Below, piece by piece: positions 1 through 6,223 of a DNA stretch of 12,617 nt (positions within the stretch are counted from its first letter, which is position 1; every line of letters begins with the position of its first letter). The stretch comes from Aliterella sp. RAGGC_92 (GTDB lineage Bacteria; Cyanobacteriota; Cyanobacteriia; Cyanobacteriales; Chroococcidiopsidaceae). The notes below the pieces were generated by a model. That model was not told the DNA's origin. It saw only the letters and a list, made by a program, of their open reading frames with translations, and did not search any database. The position numbers and the translations under genes were made by a program. The stretch covers positions 1 to 12,617 of the forward strand of contig JAPJOW010000124.1 of NCBI GenBank assembly GCA_030826005.1, in the 5' to 3' direction.

Positions 1-1056
1 ATGACAATTGCAGTTGGCAGCGCACCGAGTCGCGGCATATTCGACACCGTAGACGACTGGTTAAAGCGCGATAGATTCGTATTTGTAGGCTGGAGCGGCA
101 TACTACTGTTTCCGTGCGCGTACATGGCCCTAGGCGGTTGGCTAACAGGGACAACGTTTGTAACATCGTGGTACACACACGGGATCGCCAGTTCCTACCT
201 AGAAGGAGCAAACTTCCTCACAGTGGCCGTATCCACCCCCGCCGACAGCATGGGACACTCCTTGCTATTTTTGTGGGGGCCAGAAGCAGGCTGGAACTTT
301 ACAAGGTGGTGTCAGCTAGGGGGGTTATGGGCATTTGTAGCCTTACACGGAGCATTTGCCCTAATTGGGTTTATGTTGCGCCAATTTGAAATCGCCCGGT
401 TAGTCGGGATTCGTCCATACAACGCCCTAGCATTTAGCGCCCCGATTGCGGTATTTGTCAGCGTATTTTTGATGTACCCCCTGGGACAATCATCGTGGTT
501 TTTTGCGCCCTCGTTTGGAGTCGCAGCAATATTCCGCTTTTTGTTATTTTTCCAAGGCTTCCACAACTGGACGCTCAACCCCTTCCACATGATGGGCGTA
601 GCCGGAGTATTAGGAGGAGCGCTGCTGTGTGCCATTCACGGCGCGACCGTAGAAAACACCTTGTTTGAAGACTCCGAGCAATCAAACACCTTCCGCGCTT
701 TTAACCCCACCCAAGCGGAAGAAACCTACTCGATGGTGACCGCAAACCGTTTTTGGTCGCAGATATTTGGAATTGCTTTTTCCAACAAGCGTTGGTTGCA
801 CTTCTTTATGTTATTTGTCCCGGTTACGGGCTTGTGGATGAGCGCTGTCGGCGTAGTTGGTTTAGCCTTAAACTTGCGCGCTTACGATTTCGTCAGCCAG
901 GAACTACGGGCGGCGGAAGACCCAGAATTTGAAACTTTTTACACCAAAAACATTTTGCTGAATGAGGGTATCCGCGCTTGGATGGCTCCTCAAGATCAGC
1001 CTCACGAACAATTCCAATTCCCAGAGGAGGTTCTACCACGTGGAAACGCCCTATAA
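1..1056 (+). CDS. psbD: Photosystem II reaction-centre protein D2
   Basis: D2 pairs with D1 in the thylakoid membrane to form the photosystem II core that carries P680, pheophytin, QA and the non-heme iron. The product is 351 residues against 352-353 usual in the family; one residue is missing near the N terminus, so positions run one below the standard numbers. Visible key residues are His116 (accessory chlorophyll), Tyr159 (TyrD), His188 (TyrD partner), His196 (P680 ligand), His213 and His267 (iron ligands) and Trp252 beside QA. The C terminus is the canonical FPEEVLPRGNAL. The start ATG is the first base of the window and gives the expected MTIAVG. Its 3' end overlaps psbC by 17 nt. Odd points are residues 97-99, GWN where D2 normally has QGD before FTRWCQLGG, and a codon-use change near position 695. 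Identity is certain; whether this is the main or a divergent copy is not. Confidence 0.98.
   Translation: MTIAVGSAPSRGIFDTVDDWLKRDRFVFVGWSGILLFPCAYMALGGWLTGTTFVTSWYTHGIASSYLEGANFLTVAVSTPADSMGHSLLFLWGPEAGWNFTRWCQLGGLWAFVALHGAFALIGFMLRQFEIARLVGIRPYNALAFSAPIAVFVSVFLMYPLGQSSWFFAPSFGVAAIFRFLLFFQGFHNWTLNPFHMMGVAGVLGGALLCAIHGATVENTLFEDSEQSNTFRAFNPTQAEETYSMVTANRFWSQIFGIAFSNKRWLHFFMLFVPVTGLWMSAVGVVGLALNLRAYDFVSQELRAAEDPEFETFYTKNILLNEGIRAWMAPQDQPHEQFQFPEEVLPRGNAL
1023..1030 (+). promoter_or_regulatory. Shine-Dalgarno for psbC inside psbD
   Basis: AGAGGAGG lies nine bases before the GTG at 1040 and sits inside the psbD reading frame. It decides the psbC start: the frame is open further upstream to about 962, but no start there has such a site. 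The same arrangement, psbC starting at GTG inside the psbD end, is known from chloroplasts and other cyanobacteria. Confidence 0.85.
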
Positions 1057-2440
1057 TGCTTCATTAAACCGCGACCTTGCTATGGGTGGCGGTCGCGATC
1101 TCGAATCATCAGGTTTTGCTTGGTGGTCGGGTAATGCTCGTTTGATTAATTTGTCTGGTAAGTTGTTGGGCGCTCACGTCGCTCACTCTGGTTTGATTGT
1201 ATTTTGGGCAGGAGCGATGACTTTATTTGAAGTCGCTCACTTTATCCCCGAAAAGCCAATGTACGAGCAAGGCTTGATCTTGCTACCTCACCTCGCCGCT
1301 CAGGGCTGGGGTGTTGGTGCGGGTGGTGAAGTTATTAACACCTTCCCTTACTTCGTTGTTGGCGTACTGCACTTAATTTCCTCGGCCGTTCTTGGTTTTG
1401 GCGGTATTTATCACGCCGTTCGCGGCCCGGAAACCTTAGAAGAATATTCTTCTTTCTTTGGTTACGACTGGAAAGATAAGAACAAAATGACTAGCATCAT
1501 TGGCTTCCACCTAATTATTTTAGGTTGCGGCGCGTTGTTGCTAGTAATTAAAGCAATGTTTGTCGGCGGTTTGTACGATACTTGGGCCCCTGGTGGTGGT
1601 GATGTACGAGTAATTAGTAATCCCACTCTCAACCCGGCAGTCATCTTTGGTTACGTGCTGCGCTCTCCCTTCGGTGGCGAAGGTTCGATTGTCAGTGTCG
1701 ATAACTTAGAAGACGTAGTTGGCGGTCATATTTGGGTAGCTTTACTACTGATTACTGGTGGTATTTTCCACGTATTGACTAAGCCTTTTGCTTGGGCGCG
1801 TCGCGCTTTCATCTGGTCTGGAGAAGCTTATCTTTCTTACAGCTTAGGTGCTTTGTCGCTGATGGCATTTATTGCTACTTGCTTTGTGTGGTTTAACAAC
1901 ACCGTATATCCAAGTGAATTTTATGGACCTACAGGCCCTGAAGCCTCTCAAGCTCAAGCCTTAACCTTCTTAATCCGCGACCAGCGTTTGGGTGCAAACG
2001 TCGGTTCGGCTCAAGGGCCTACAGGTTTAGGTAAGTACTTAATGCGATCGCCTACAGGGGAAATTATCTTTGGTGGTGAAACTATGCGTTTTTGGGATGT
2101 CCGCGCTCCTTGGTTAGAGCCATTACGCGGCCCCAACGGTCTTGACTTAGACAAGATCAAAAACGATATTCAACCTTGGCAAGCTCGTCGCGCGGCGGAA
2201 TACATGACTCACGCTCCTTTGGGTTCTTTGAACTCCGTAGGTGGCGTAGCAACGGAGATCAACTCGTTTAACTTCGTGTCTCCTCGTTCTTGGTTGGCGT
2301 GTTTCCACTTCGTGATGTTCTTCTTCTTCCTAGTCGGTCACTTGTGGCACGCCGGTCGTGCTAGAGCGGCGGTAGCTGGGTTTGAAAAGGGGATTAACCG
2401 CGAAAGCGAACCCGTAATGTTTATGGGTCCTATCGACTAA
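1040..2440 (+). CDS. psbC: Photosystem II core antenna protein CP43 (GTG start)
   Basis: CP43 is a six-helix chlorophyll a antenna protein of the photosystem II core and also supplies ligands near the Mn4CaO5 cluster. From the GTG the product is 466 residues, about five more than thermophilic Synechococcus CP43, the extra lying in the N-terminal NRDLAMGGG stretch. All chlorophyll ligands I could map are present: Asn32, His46, His49, His111, His125, His157, His230, His244, His423, His434 and His437. The cluster motif GGETMRFW has Glu347 and Arg350, equivalent to Glu354 and Arg357 in standard numbering. It overlaps psbD by 17 nt and is followed by a strong terminator, so the two form one operon. 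Odd points: Ser216 where CP43 normally has Trp (GEGW-IVSV), Phe243 in place of Trp before ligand His244, AAQGWGVGAGG in place of ATLGWGVGPGG, and CFHFVMFFFF near the last helix. Confidence 0.97.
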   Translation: METPYNASLNRDLAMGGGRDLESSGFAWWSGNARLINLSGKLLGAHVAHSGLIVFWAGAMTLFEVAHFIPEKPMYEQGLILLPHLAAQGWGVGAGGEVINTFPYFVVGVLHLISSAVLGFGGIYHAVRGPETLEEYSSFFGYDWKDKNKMTSIIGFHLIILGCGALLLVIKAMFVGGLYDTWAPGGGDVRVISNPTLNPAVIFGYVLRSPFGGEGSIVSVDNLEDVVGGHIWVALLLITGGIFHVLTKPFAWARRAFIWSGEAYLSYSLGALSLMAFIATCFVWFNNTVYPSEFYGPTGPEASQAQALTFLIRDQRLGANVGSAQGPTGLGKYLMRSPTGEIIFGGETMRFWDVRAPWLEPLRGPNGLDLDKIKNDIQPWQARRAAEYMTHAPLGSLNSVGGVATEINSFNFVSPRSWLACFHFVMFFFFLVGHLWHAGRARAAVAGFEKGINRESEPVMFMGPID

Positions 2441-2472
2441 GCTTCAATTGCTTATTCTTAGTTAAAAATAGT

Positions 2473-2506
2473 AAAAAAGCTCCTGTGTAAAAGCAGGAGC
2501 TTTTTT
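2473..2506 (+). terminator. Intrinsic terminator after psbC
   Basis: A perfect 13-bp stem (2473-2485 pairing with 2494-2506) has an 8-base loop and ends in six T; the outer six pairs are A-T. It lies 33 nt after the psbC stop and closes the psbD-psbC operon. Because the left arm starts with six A it could also work on the opposite strand, but no gene faces it. Confidence 0.92.
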
Positions 2507-2621
2507 ATAGCTTATAAAAATCCGAATAATAATGGGAACAAACTGTATAAACAATCAGAAACTTACGCTTGCTTAAAAAATAGGCGCGATCGCAATATTA
2601 ACTTCCTATCGGAGTAATAAA

Positions 2622-3401
2622 ATGTCTGTATTTAAAAAAATTCTAGCGAAAGTAGGCATTGGCGCCGCTCAAGTTGATACTCATCTATTTCAAAACTCCC
2701 TCGTTCCTGGAGAGATAATTGAGGGGGAAGTTTATATTCGTGGTGGTGATGTAGCCCAAGAGATTGACGATATTTATTTAAAAATTGCTACAGAGTACGA
2801 GCGCGAGTATAAAAGCGGGGACGAAGAACGGACTGTCCGCGAGGAATGCGTGCTAGTTAAATACTTGCTATCCGAGCGTTTTTCCTTGCAACCCAAAGAA
2901 GAAACAGCAATCCCGTTTTCCCTACAACTACCTTACGAAACACCAATAACTATAGGTCGTCAGCCAGTTTATATTAGGACGGGATTAGATATTAAAAGCG
3001 CCGTTAATCCTAAAGATCGCGATGAACTACAAGTGCAACCCCACCCATTTATGCAAGGGGTACTAGAAGCTGTAGAACATCTCGGTTTTCGGTTGCAAGA
3101 AGTAGATTGCGAGTATGCACCTCATCACGGTACTTACCCCTTTGTCCAAGAGTTTGAGTTTCGTCCCACAGGTAAATATCGCACGCATTTAGATGAACTA
3201 GAGGTGATTTTTCGTTTAGAGCGCGATAAATTGGAGGTTTTACTCCAAATGGATAAACGAGCGCGTGGTTTTAAAGGGTGGTTAAATGAAGCTTTCGATC
3301 TAGATGAACGCTACGATCGCTTTTATGTGACACAATCCGATTTAGAGCAAGAAAATATAGCAGCTAGGATCGATGCTATTATCCAAAGCCATCTTTGCTA
3401 A
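2622..3401 (+). CDS. Spo0M/SpoOM-family protein (arrestin-like fold)
   Basis: The 259-residue product matches the Spo0M family: an N-terminal MSVFKKILAKVGIGAAQVDT, then beta-rich segments with the family pattern PGEIIEGEVYIRGGDVAQEID at about residues 29-49, IPFSLQLPYETPI near 97-109, a central VYIRTGLDIKSAVNPKD, and a C-terminal acidic region. Spo0M was named for a sporulation-control role in Bacillus and has an arrestin-like beta-sandwich. Cyanobacteria do not sporulate, so the role here is unknown; a cytosolic scaffold or adaptor role is inference. There is no signal peptide or membrane segment. The start is supported by GGAG at 2611-2614, seven bases before the ATG. A reading frame for a PCP_red-domain protein follows directly, making a likely two-gene unit. 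Confidence 0.88.
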   Translation: MSVFKKILAKVGIGAAQVDTHLFQNSLVPGEIIEGEVYIRGGDVAQEIDDIYLKIATEYEREYKSGDEERTVREECVLVKYLLSERFSLQPKEETAIPFSLQLPYETPITIGRQPVYIRTGLDIKSAVNPKDRDELQVQPHPFMQGVLEAVEHLGFRLQEVDCEYAPHHGTYPFVQEFEFRPTGKYRTHLDELEVIFRLERDKLEVLLQMDKRARGFKGWLNEAFDLDERYDRFYVTQSDLEQENIAARIDAIIQSHLC

Positions 3402-3446
3402 TTGCTGCTTATAGTCCTATCTTTAGCTGTTTATGGGTTGCACGTT

Positions 3447-3632
3447 ATGAATGAATCCCCTCTCACCGACGATTTGCAATGGACACCATCGGCTTTAGCT
3501 ATGCTAAAGAAAATTCCTTTTTTTGTCCGTCCTCAAGCCACAGCAAGAATCCAACATCTCGCGCGAGATGCGGGGGTTGAAGTTGTGACTGTAGAATTGG
3601 TAGAACAAGCAAGACTTGAATTTGGTCAGTAG
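3447..3632 (+). CDS. Small stand-alone PCP_red-domain protein (ChlB C-terminal-like)
   Basis: From ATG 3447 the product is 61 residues: LQWTPSALAMLKKIPFFVRPQATARIQHLARDAG..VVTVELVEQARLEFG. The W(T/S)xxAxxxLKKIPFFVRxxAxxxIxxxAR pattern is that of the PCP_red domain (protochlorophyllide reductase 57 kDa subunit C-terminal domain), which caps ChlB of the dark-operative protochlorophyllide reductase and closes over its substrate. Here the domain is alone, with none of the catalytic nitrogenase-like part. The frame is open back to a TTG at 3402, directly behind the upstream stop, which would add 15 hydrophobic residues; I prefer the ATG because the domain begins soon after it, though no strong ribosome binding site is visible for either. 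It probably shares a transcript with the Spo0M-like gene and may rely on translational reinitiation. Function outside DPOR is unknown. Confidence 0.8.
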   Translation: MNESPLTDDLQWTPSALAMLKKIPFFVRPQATARIQHLARDAGVEVVTVELVEQARLEFGQ

Positions 3633-3694
3633 AACGAAATTTTTTATATTTAACTAACAAAGCTAATTTAAGAACGATTGTGGTAAGTTAGATT

Positions 3695-3709
3695 AGCTTA
3701 ATTTAAGCT
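3695..3709. repeat. 15-bp palindrome upstream of the deacetylase fusion gene
   Basis: AGCTTAA-T-TTAAGCT is a perfect 7+1+7 inverted repeat about 120 nt before the downstream ATG. A 9-bp direct copy of its core, TAATTTAAG, occurs at 3664-3672 and again at 3699-3707. It could be an operator, but the region is AT-rich and such palindromes arise by chance. Confidence 0.3.
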
Positions 3710-3738
3710 TGTCTTAGGAAAATTTTAATTATTTGGTA

Positions 3739-3767
3739 TTGCTAGTTTAATCAAACACTACTATCCT
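3739..3767 (+). promoter_or_regulatory. Candidate sigma-70 promoter for the deacetylase fusion gene
   Basis: TTGCTA at 3739-3744 and TATCCT at 3762-3767 are separated by 17 nt, each matching the consensus at four of six positions. A start just downstream would leave a leader of about 55 nt before the ATG at 3831. This is a pattern match only. Confidence 0.3.
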
Positions 3768-3830
3768 GTAGTTGTCTATCTCAACTTAGCTGAAAATAAT
3801 AATTTAAAAACTATTTATTTAATAAATACT

Positions 3831-5642
3831 ATGAAGCTTGTTAATCAAAAATCTAGATCGATAGTTTTTTTGACTTTACTAAGTAACAAATTAAAGAAAA
3901 TATTATCTATAGCTTTATTAATAACACCCGGATTTCCAGCTAATTCTTTAGCCTTAAATATTCCAGAAACCGCACCAAGCGAAGTCGCTTGTACAACAAA
4001 GCCAAATTCTGACAAAATTGGTCTAAATAATGCCGTCAATAAGCTAGTACAAGTAGCAAGTTGGGTAGGAGAAGTGCCAACAATTGTACAGACAATGAAT
4101 TACAAATTAGCGCCACAACTTGCAGCCTACTTTAATCCTAGTGCTTGGCCAAAAATTAGCGATCGCGCAAGGCTATCAAAAGTTCCGGTATTTATGTATC
4201 ACGATATCTTGCCGGAAAAAGAAGTATTTTTTGATGTCACTATTACAGAATTTGAACAGCATTTACAACTAATTAAAAAACTAGGTTTAACTCCTATTAG
4301 TTACGACCAGCTAGTAACCCATTTACGCACGGGCTTACCCCTACCAGAAAAGCCAATTATGTTGACTTTTGATGATGGTTATGGCGGTCATTACGAGTAC
4401 GTTTATCCATTGTTAAAAAAGTACGGCTACCCGGCAGTTTTTTCTGTTTATACATCAAACATGGGCATAGATACAGGGAGAACTCACGTAAGTTGGGAAC
4501 AACTAAAAGAAATGGCTGCCGATCCGTTAGTAACGATCGCATCTCATAGTATCACTCACCCAAAAGACTTGCGAGCATTACCTGATGACCAACTAAAAAG
4601 AGAAATCGAGCAATCAAAAAGCCTACTTGAAGCCCAATTAGGTATCCCCATCCGTTACTTTACTTATCCCGAAGGCAAGTACGACGAACGAGTAGCAAAA
4701 TTTGTCGAAAAAGCCGGGTATCGTTCGGCGCTGACAATGAGCGATACCGACGAGAAGTTTGCGGGAGAATCGGAAAATATGCTGGCGATCGCGCGCTTTG
4801 GACAATCGAGATTAGCCCAAGGCTTAGTAGATCCAGCCGCAAGCCCGATTGCTCAAGCTTGGGGAGGGGCAAAACTACCTAATTTTTGGGGTGGTGGCTT
4901 TGACTTTAGCACTGATGTCCAGGTTAATAAAACAAATATTGACGATACTGATTTAACGCTCATTTCTGGCGGTAAGCCCGTTACTATCCACGCCAAAAGC
5001 CGCTACCAAGTACCGGAAATTATAGCGGGAACTGAAGCTGTAGCCGCCGTTGATGGTGGGTTTTTCTCCTTAAAATTTCTCGACTCAAACGTGATGATCG
5101 GGCCAGTACTGAGTCAAATAAATAATAAGTTTATTCCTGGTTATCGGGGGGAAACTCCCAAACTAGCTGGGCGACCATTGGTATTAATTAGTCCTGACGC
5201 TGCCAAATTTATTGGCTTCGATCCCAACCTACACAACACCTTAGAAGGCATAGAGACAGCGATGCCTGGCGTTACCGATGCGTTTGTTGCCGCCGCTTGG
5301 TTAGTTAAAGACAATCAGCCCCAAAGCGCTAAAACCTTTGGCAGTTTGTTCGATTACGATGCCATTCGCCATCGGGCTTTTTGGGGCATTAATCAAGCAG
5401 GACAGCCAACCGTAGGTGTATCGAACGAGCCGATTGATTCGGTATCCTTGGGCAGCGCCTTAGCTAAAGCTGGCTTGAGAGATGCGGTGATGCTCGATTC
5501 AGGCGCTAGTACGTCTTTAGCTTATAAAGGCGAATCTTTAGTCGGCTATACTCCCCGTCCCGTGCCTCATGTAGTAGCGCTGATACCGCCAGCTTCTAGT
5601 TTGCAATCGACTAACTGCGTAGTAGCGCAACAGGTAAACTAG
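3831..5642 (+). CDS. Secreted polysaccharide deacetylase (CE4) fused to a phosphodiester glycosidase (NAGPA) domain
   Basis: The 603-residue product has a basic N terminus and a hydrophobic stretch at about 22-33 that looks like a signal peptide or anchor. The first domain (about 115-330) is a CE4 metal-dependent deacetylase: FMYHDI at 121-126, TFDDGY at 179-184 with the catalytic and metal aspartates Asp181 and Asp182, the metal-binding SHSITHP (His239, His243), and the RYFTYPEG motif near 275-282. CE4 enzymes remove acetyl groups from GlcNAc in peptidoglycan or exopolysaccharide. The second domain (about 370-590) resembles the phosphodiester glycosidase/NAGPA family: AAVDGGFF at 405-412, WGINQAGQPTVGVS at about 518-531 and MLDSGASTSLAYKG near 554-567. 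The domain pairing suggests remodelling of an envelope or exported polysaccharide bearing phosphodiester-linked sugars; the substrate is not readable. A small thioredoxin-fold gene follows 31 nt later. Confidence 0.9.
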   Translation: MKLVNQKSRSIVFLTLLSNKLKKILSIALLITPGFPANSLALNIPETAPSEVACTTKPNSDKIGLNNAVNKLVQVASWVGEVPTIVQTMNYKLAPQLAAYFNPSAWPKISDRARLSKVPVFMYHDILPEKEVFFDVTITEFEQHLQLIKKLGLTPISYDQLVTHLRTGLPLPEKPIMLTFDDGYGGHYEYVYPLLKKYGYPAVFSVYTSNMGIDTGRTHVSWEQLKEMAADPLVTIASHSITHPKDLRALPDDQLKREIEQSKSLLEAQLGIPIRYFTYPEGKYDERVAKFVEKAGYRSALTMSDTDEKFAGESENMLAIARFGQSRLAQGLVDPAASPIAQAWGGAKLPNFWGGGFDFSTDVQVNKTNIDDTDLTLISGGKPVTIHAKSRYQVPEIIAGTEAVAAVDGGFFSLKFLDSNVMIGPVLSQINNKFIPGYRGETPKLAGRPLVLISPDAAKFIGFDPNLHNTLEGIETAMPGVTDAFVAAAWLVKDNQPQSAKTFGSLFDYDAIRHRAFWGINQAGQPTVGVSNEPIDSVSLGSALAKAGLRDAVMLDSGASTSLAYKGESLVGYTPRPVPHVVALIPPASSLQSTNCVVAQQVN

Positions 5643-5673
5643 GTAAAGATTGAGATGATGGAGTTTTAGGATA

Positions 5674-6003
5674 ATGGAGCGATCGCTAATTAAATTTTCC
5701 TCAGAAGACTGCGGTATCTGCCACAAAATGTCCTTTTTCGACCGCAAAGTCAGCGAAGAATTGGGCTTGCAATTTATTGATGTCAAAATGCAAGATACGG
5801 CAACTTACCGCAAGTACCGCAAAATTTTACTCAGCCAATACCCCGATAAAGCCGAAATGGGATGGCCGACTTACCTTGTCTGCGATTCTCCCGAAGGCGA
5901 ATTTCAGATAATTGGTGAAGTAAAAGGCGGTCATCCCAAAGGTGAATTTAGAAGTAAGTTGCAAGCCCTCTTAGCTACGGTAGAAAAAGCTAGTCAGAAC
6001 TAA
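5674..6003 (+). CDS. Small thioredoxin-fold protein with CGIC motif
   Basis: The 109-residue product has a thioredoxin-type layout: a short first strand (LIKFSS), the redox motif Cys13-Gly-Ile-Cys16 at the start of helix 1, and a WPT turn (Pro65) that fits the cis-proline of the fold, followed by a strand and a terminal helix. It has no signal peptide or membrane segment, so it is probably cytosolic. Thioredoxin-fold proteins exchange dithiols and disulfides; the partner here is unknown. CGIC is not the classical CGPC, so general thioredoxin activity should not be assumed. The HIP1 octamer at 5679-5686 covers its second to fifth codons. It lies 31 nt behind the deacetylase fusion, probably on the same transcript, and its last 14 nt overlap the convergent gene on the other strand. 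Confidence 0.85.
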   Translation: MERSLIKFSSEDCGICHKMSFFDRKVSEELGLQFIDVKMQDTATYRKYRKILLSQYPDKAEMGWPTYLVCDSPEGEFQIIGEVKGGHPKGEFRSKLQALLATVEKASQN

Positions 6004-6223
6004 TAACTTCAAAGGATTTGACTTCTAGGACAGGCCCAATCATGGCGAGAGTCATGATATCTTCTTTAACCTGTCCGACAACGCTTACTTTTTGTCCGGC
6101 TTTAAGCAAGTCTTGACTTGCGCCTTTAAAGATTTCGTAAGTAGTGCCATTGTCGGCAACTAAAGCCCAAGTCCCCGTACCCATTTCTTTGCGTTCGATT
6201 GTCCCAGTAACATTAATACTCAT
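5990..6223 (-). CDS. Small beta-rich protein, OB-fold-like, unknown function
   Basis: The 77-residue product alternates short beta segments and glycine turns: NVTGTIERKEMGTGTWALVADNG, TYEIFKG, LKAGQKVSVVGQVKED, and a terminal VLEVKSFEVI. The VxGxI...GxWxLxxxxGxxYxI...LxxGxxVxVxGxV pattern resembles small OB-fold-like beta-barrel families, but I do not recognise a characterised member. There is no signal peptide or cysteine. Its ATG overlaps the stop of the upstream subtilisin gene as ATGA, and an AAAGGAG lies about a dozen bases before it inside that gene, so translation of the two is likely coupled. At its 3' end it runs 14 nt into the convergent thioredoxin-fold gene. A role as accessory to the protease is inference from position only. 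Confidence 0.82.
   Translation of the reverse strand: MSINVTGTIERKEMGTGTWALVADNGTTYEIFKGASQDLLKAGQKVSVVGQVKEDIMTLAMIGPVLEVKSFEVISSD

Noticed and set aside
280..305. Local frameshift pair or sequencing error in psbD explaining GWN
   Set aside because: The length is preserved and codons on both sides stay in register; explaining all three changed residues needs several base changes, so substitution is simpler.
312..635. Minus-strand open frame opposite psbD
   Set aside because: It is antisense to a highly constrained gene, with no ribosome site and no recognisable protein pattern.
962..1039. Extension of psbC to an upstream start
   Set aside because: The frame is open but the residues there are the out-of-frame reading of the psbD end. 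The strong ribosome site and the known GTG start at 1040 decide the true N terminus.
1..2440. Firm call of a far-red (FaRLiP) psbD3-psbC2 pair
   Set aside because: I cannot recall diagnostic residues with certainty, the downstream genes are not those of the far-red cluster, and the upstream side is outside the window. It is kept only as a hypothesis.
3402..3446. TTG start giving the PCP_red protein 15 more residues
   Set aside because: No ribosome site precedes it, it abuts the upstream stop, and the domain begins after the ATG at 3447. It is not fully excluded.
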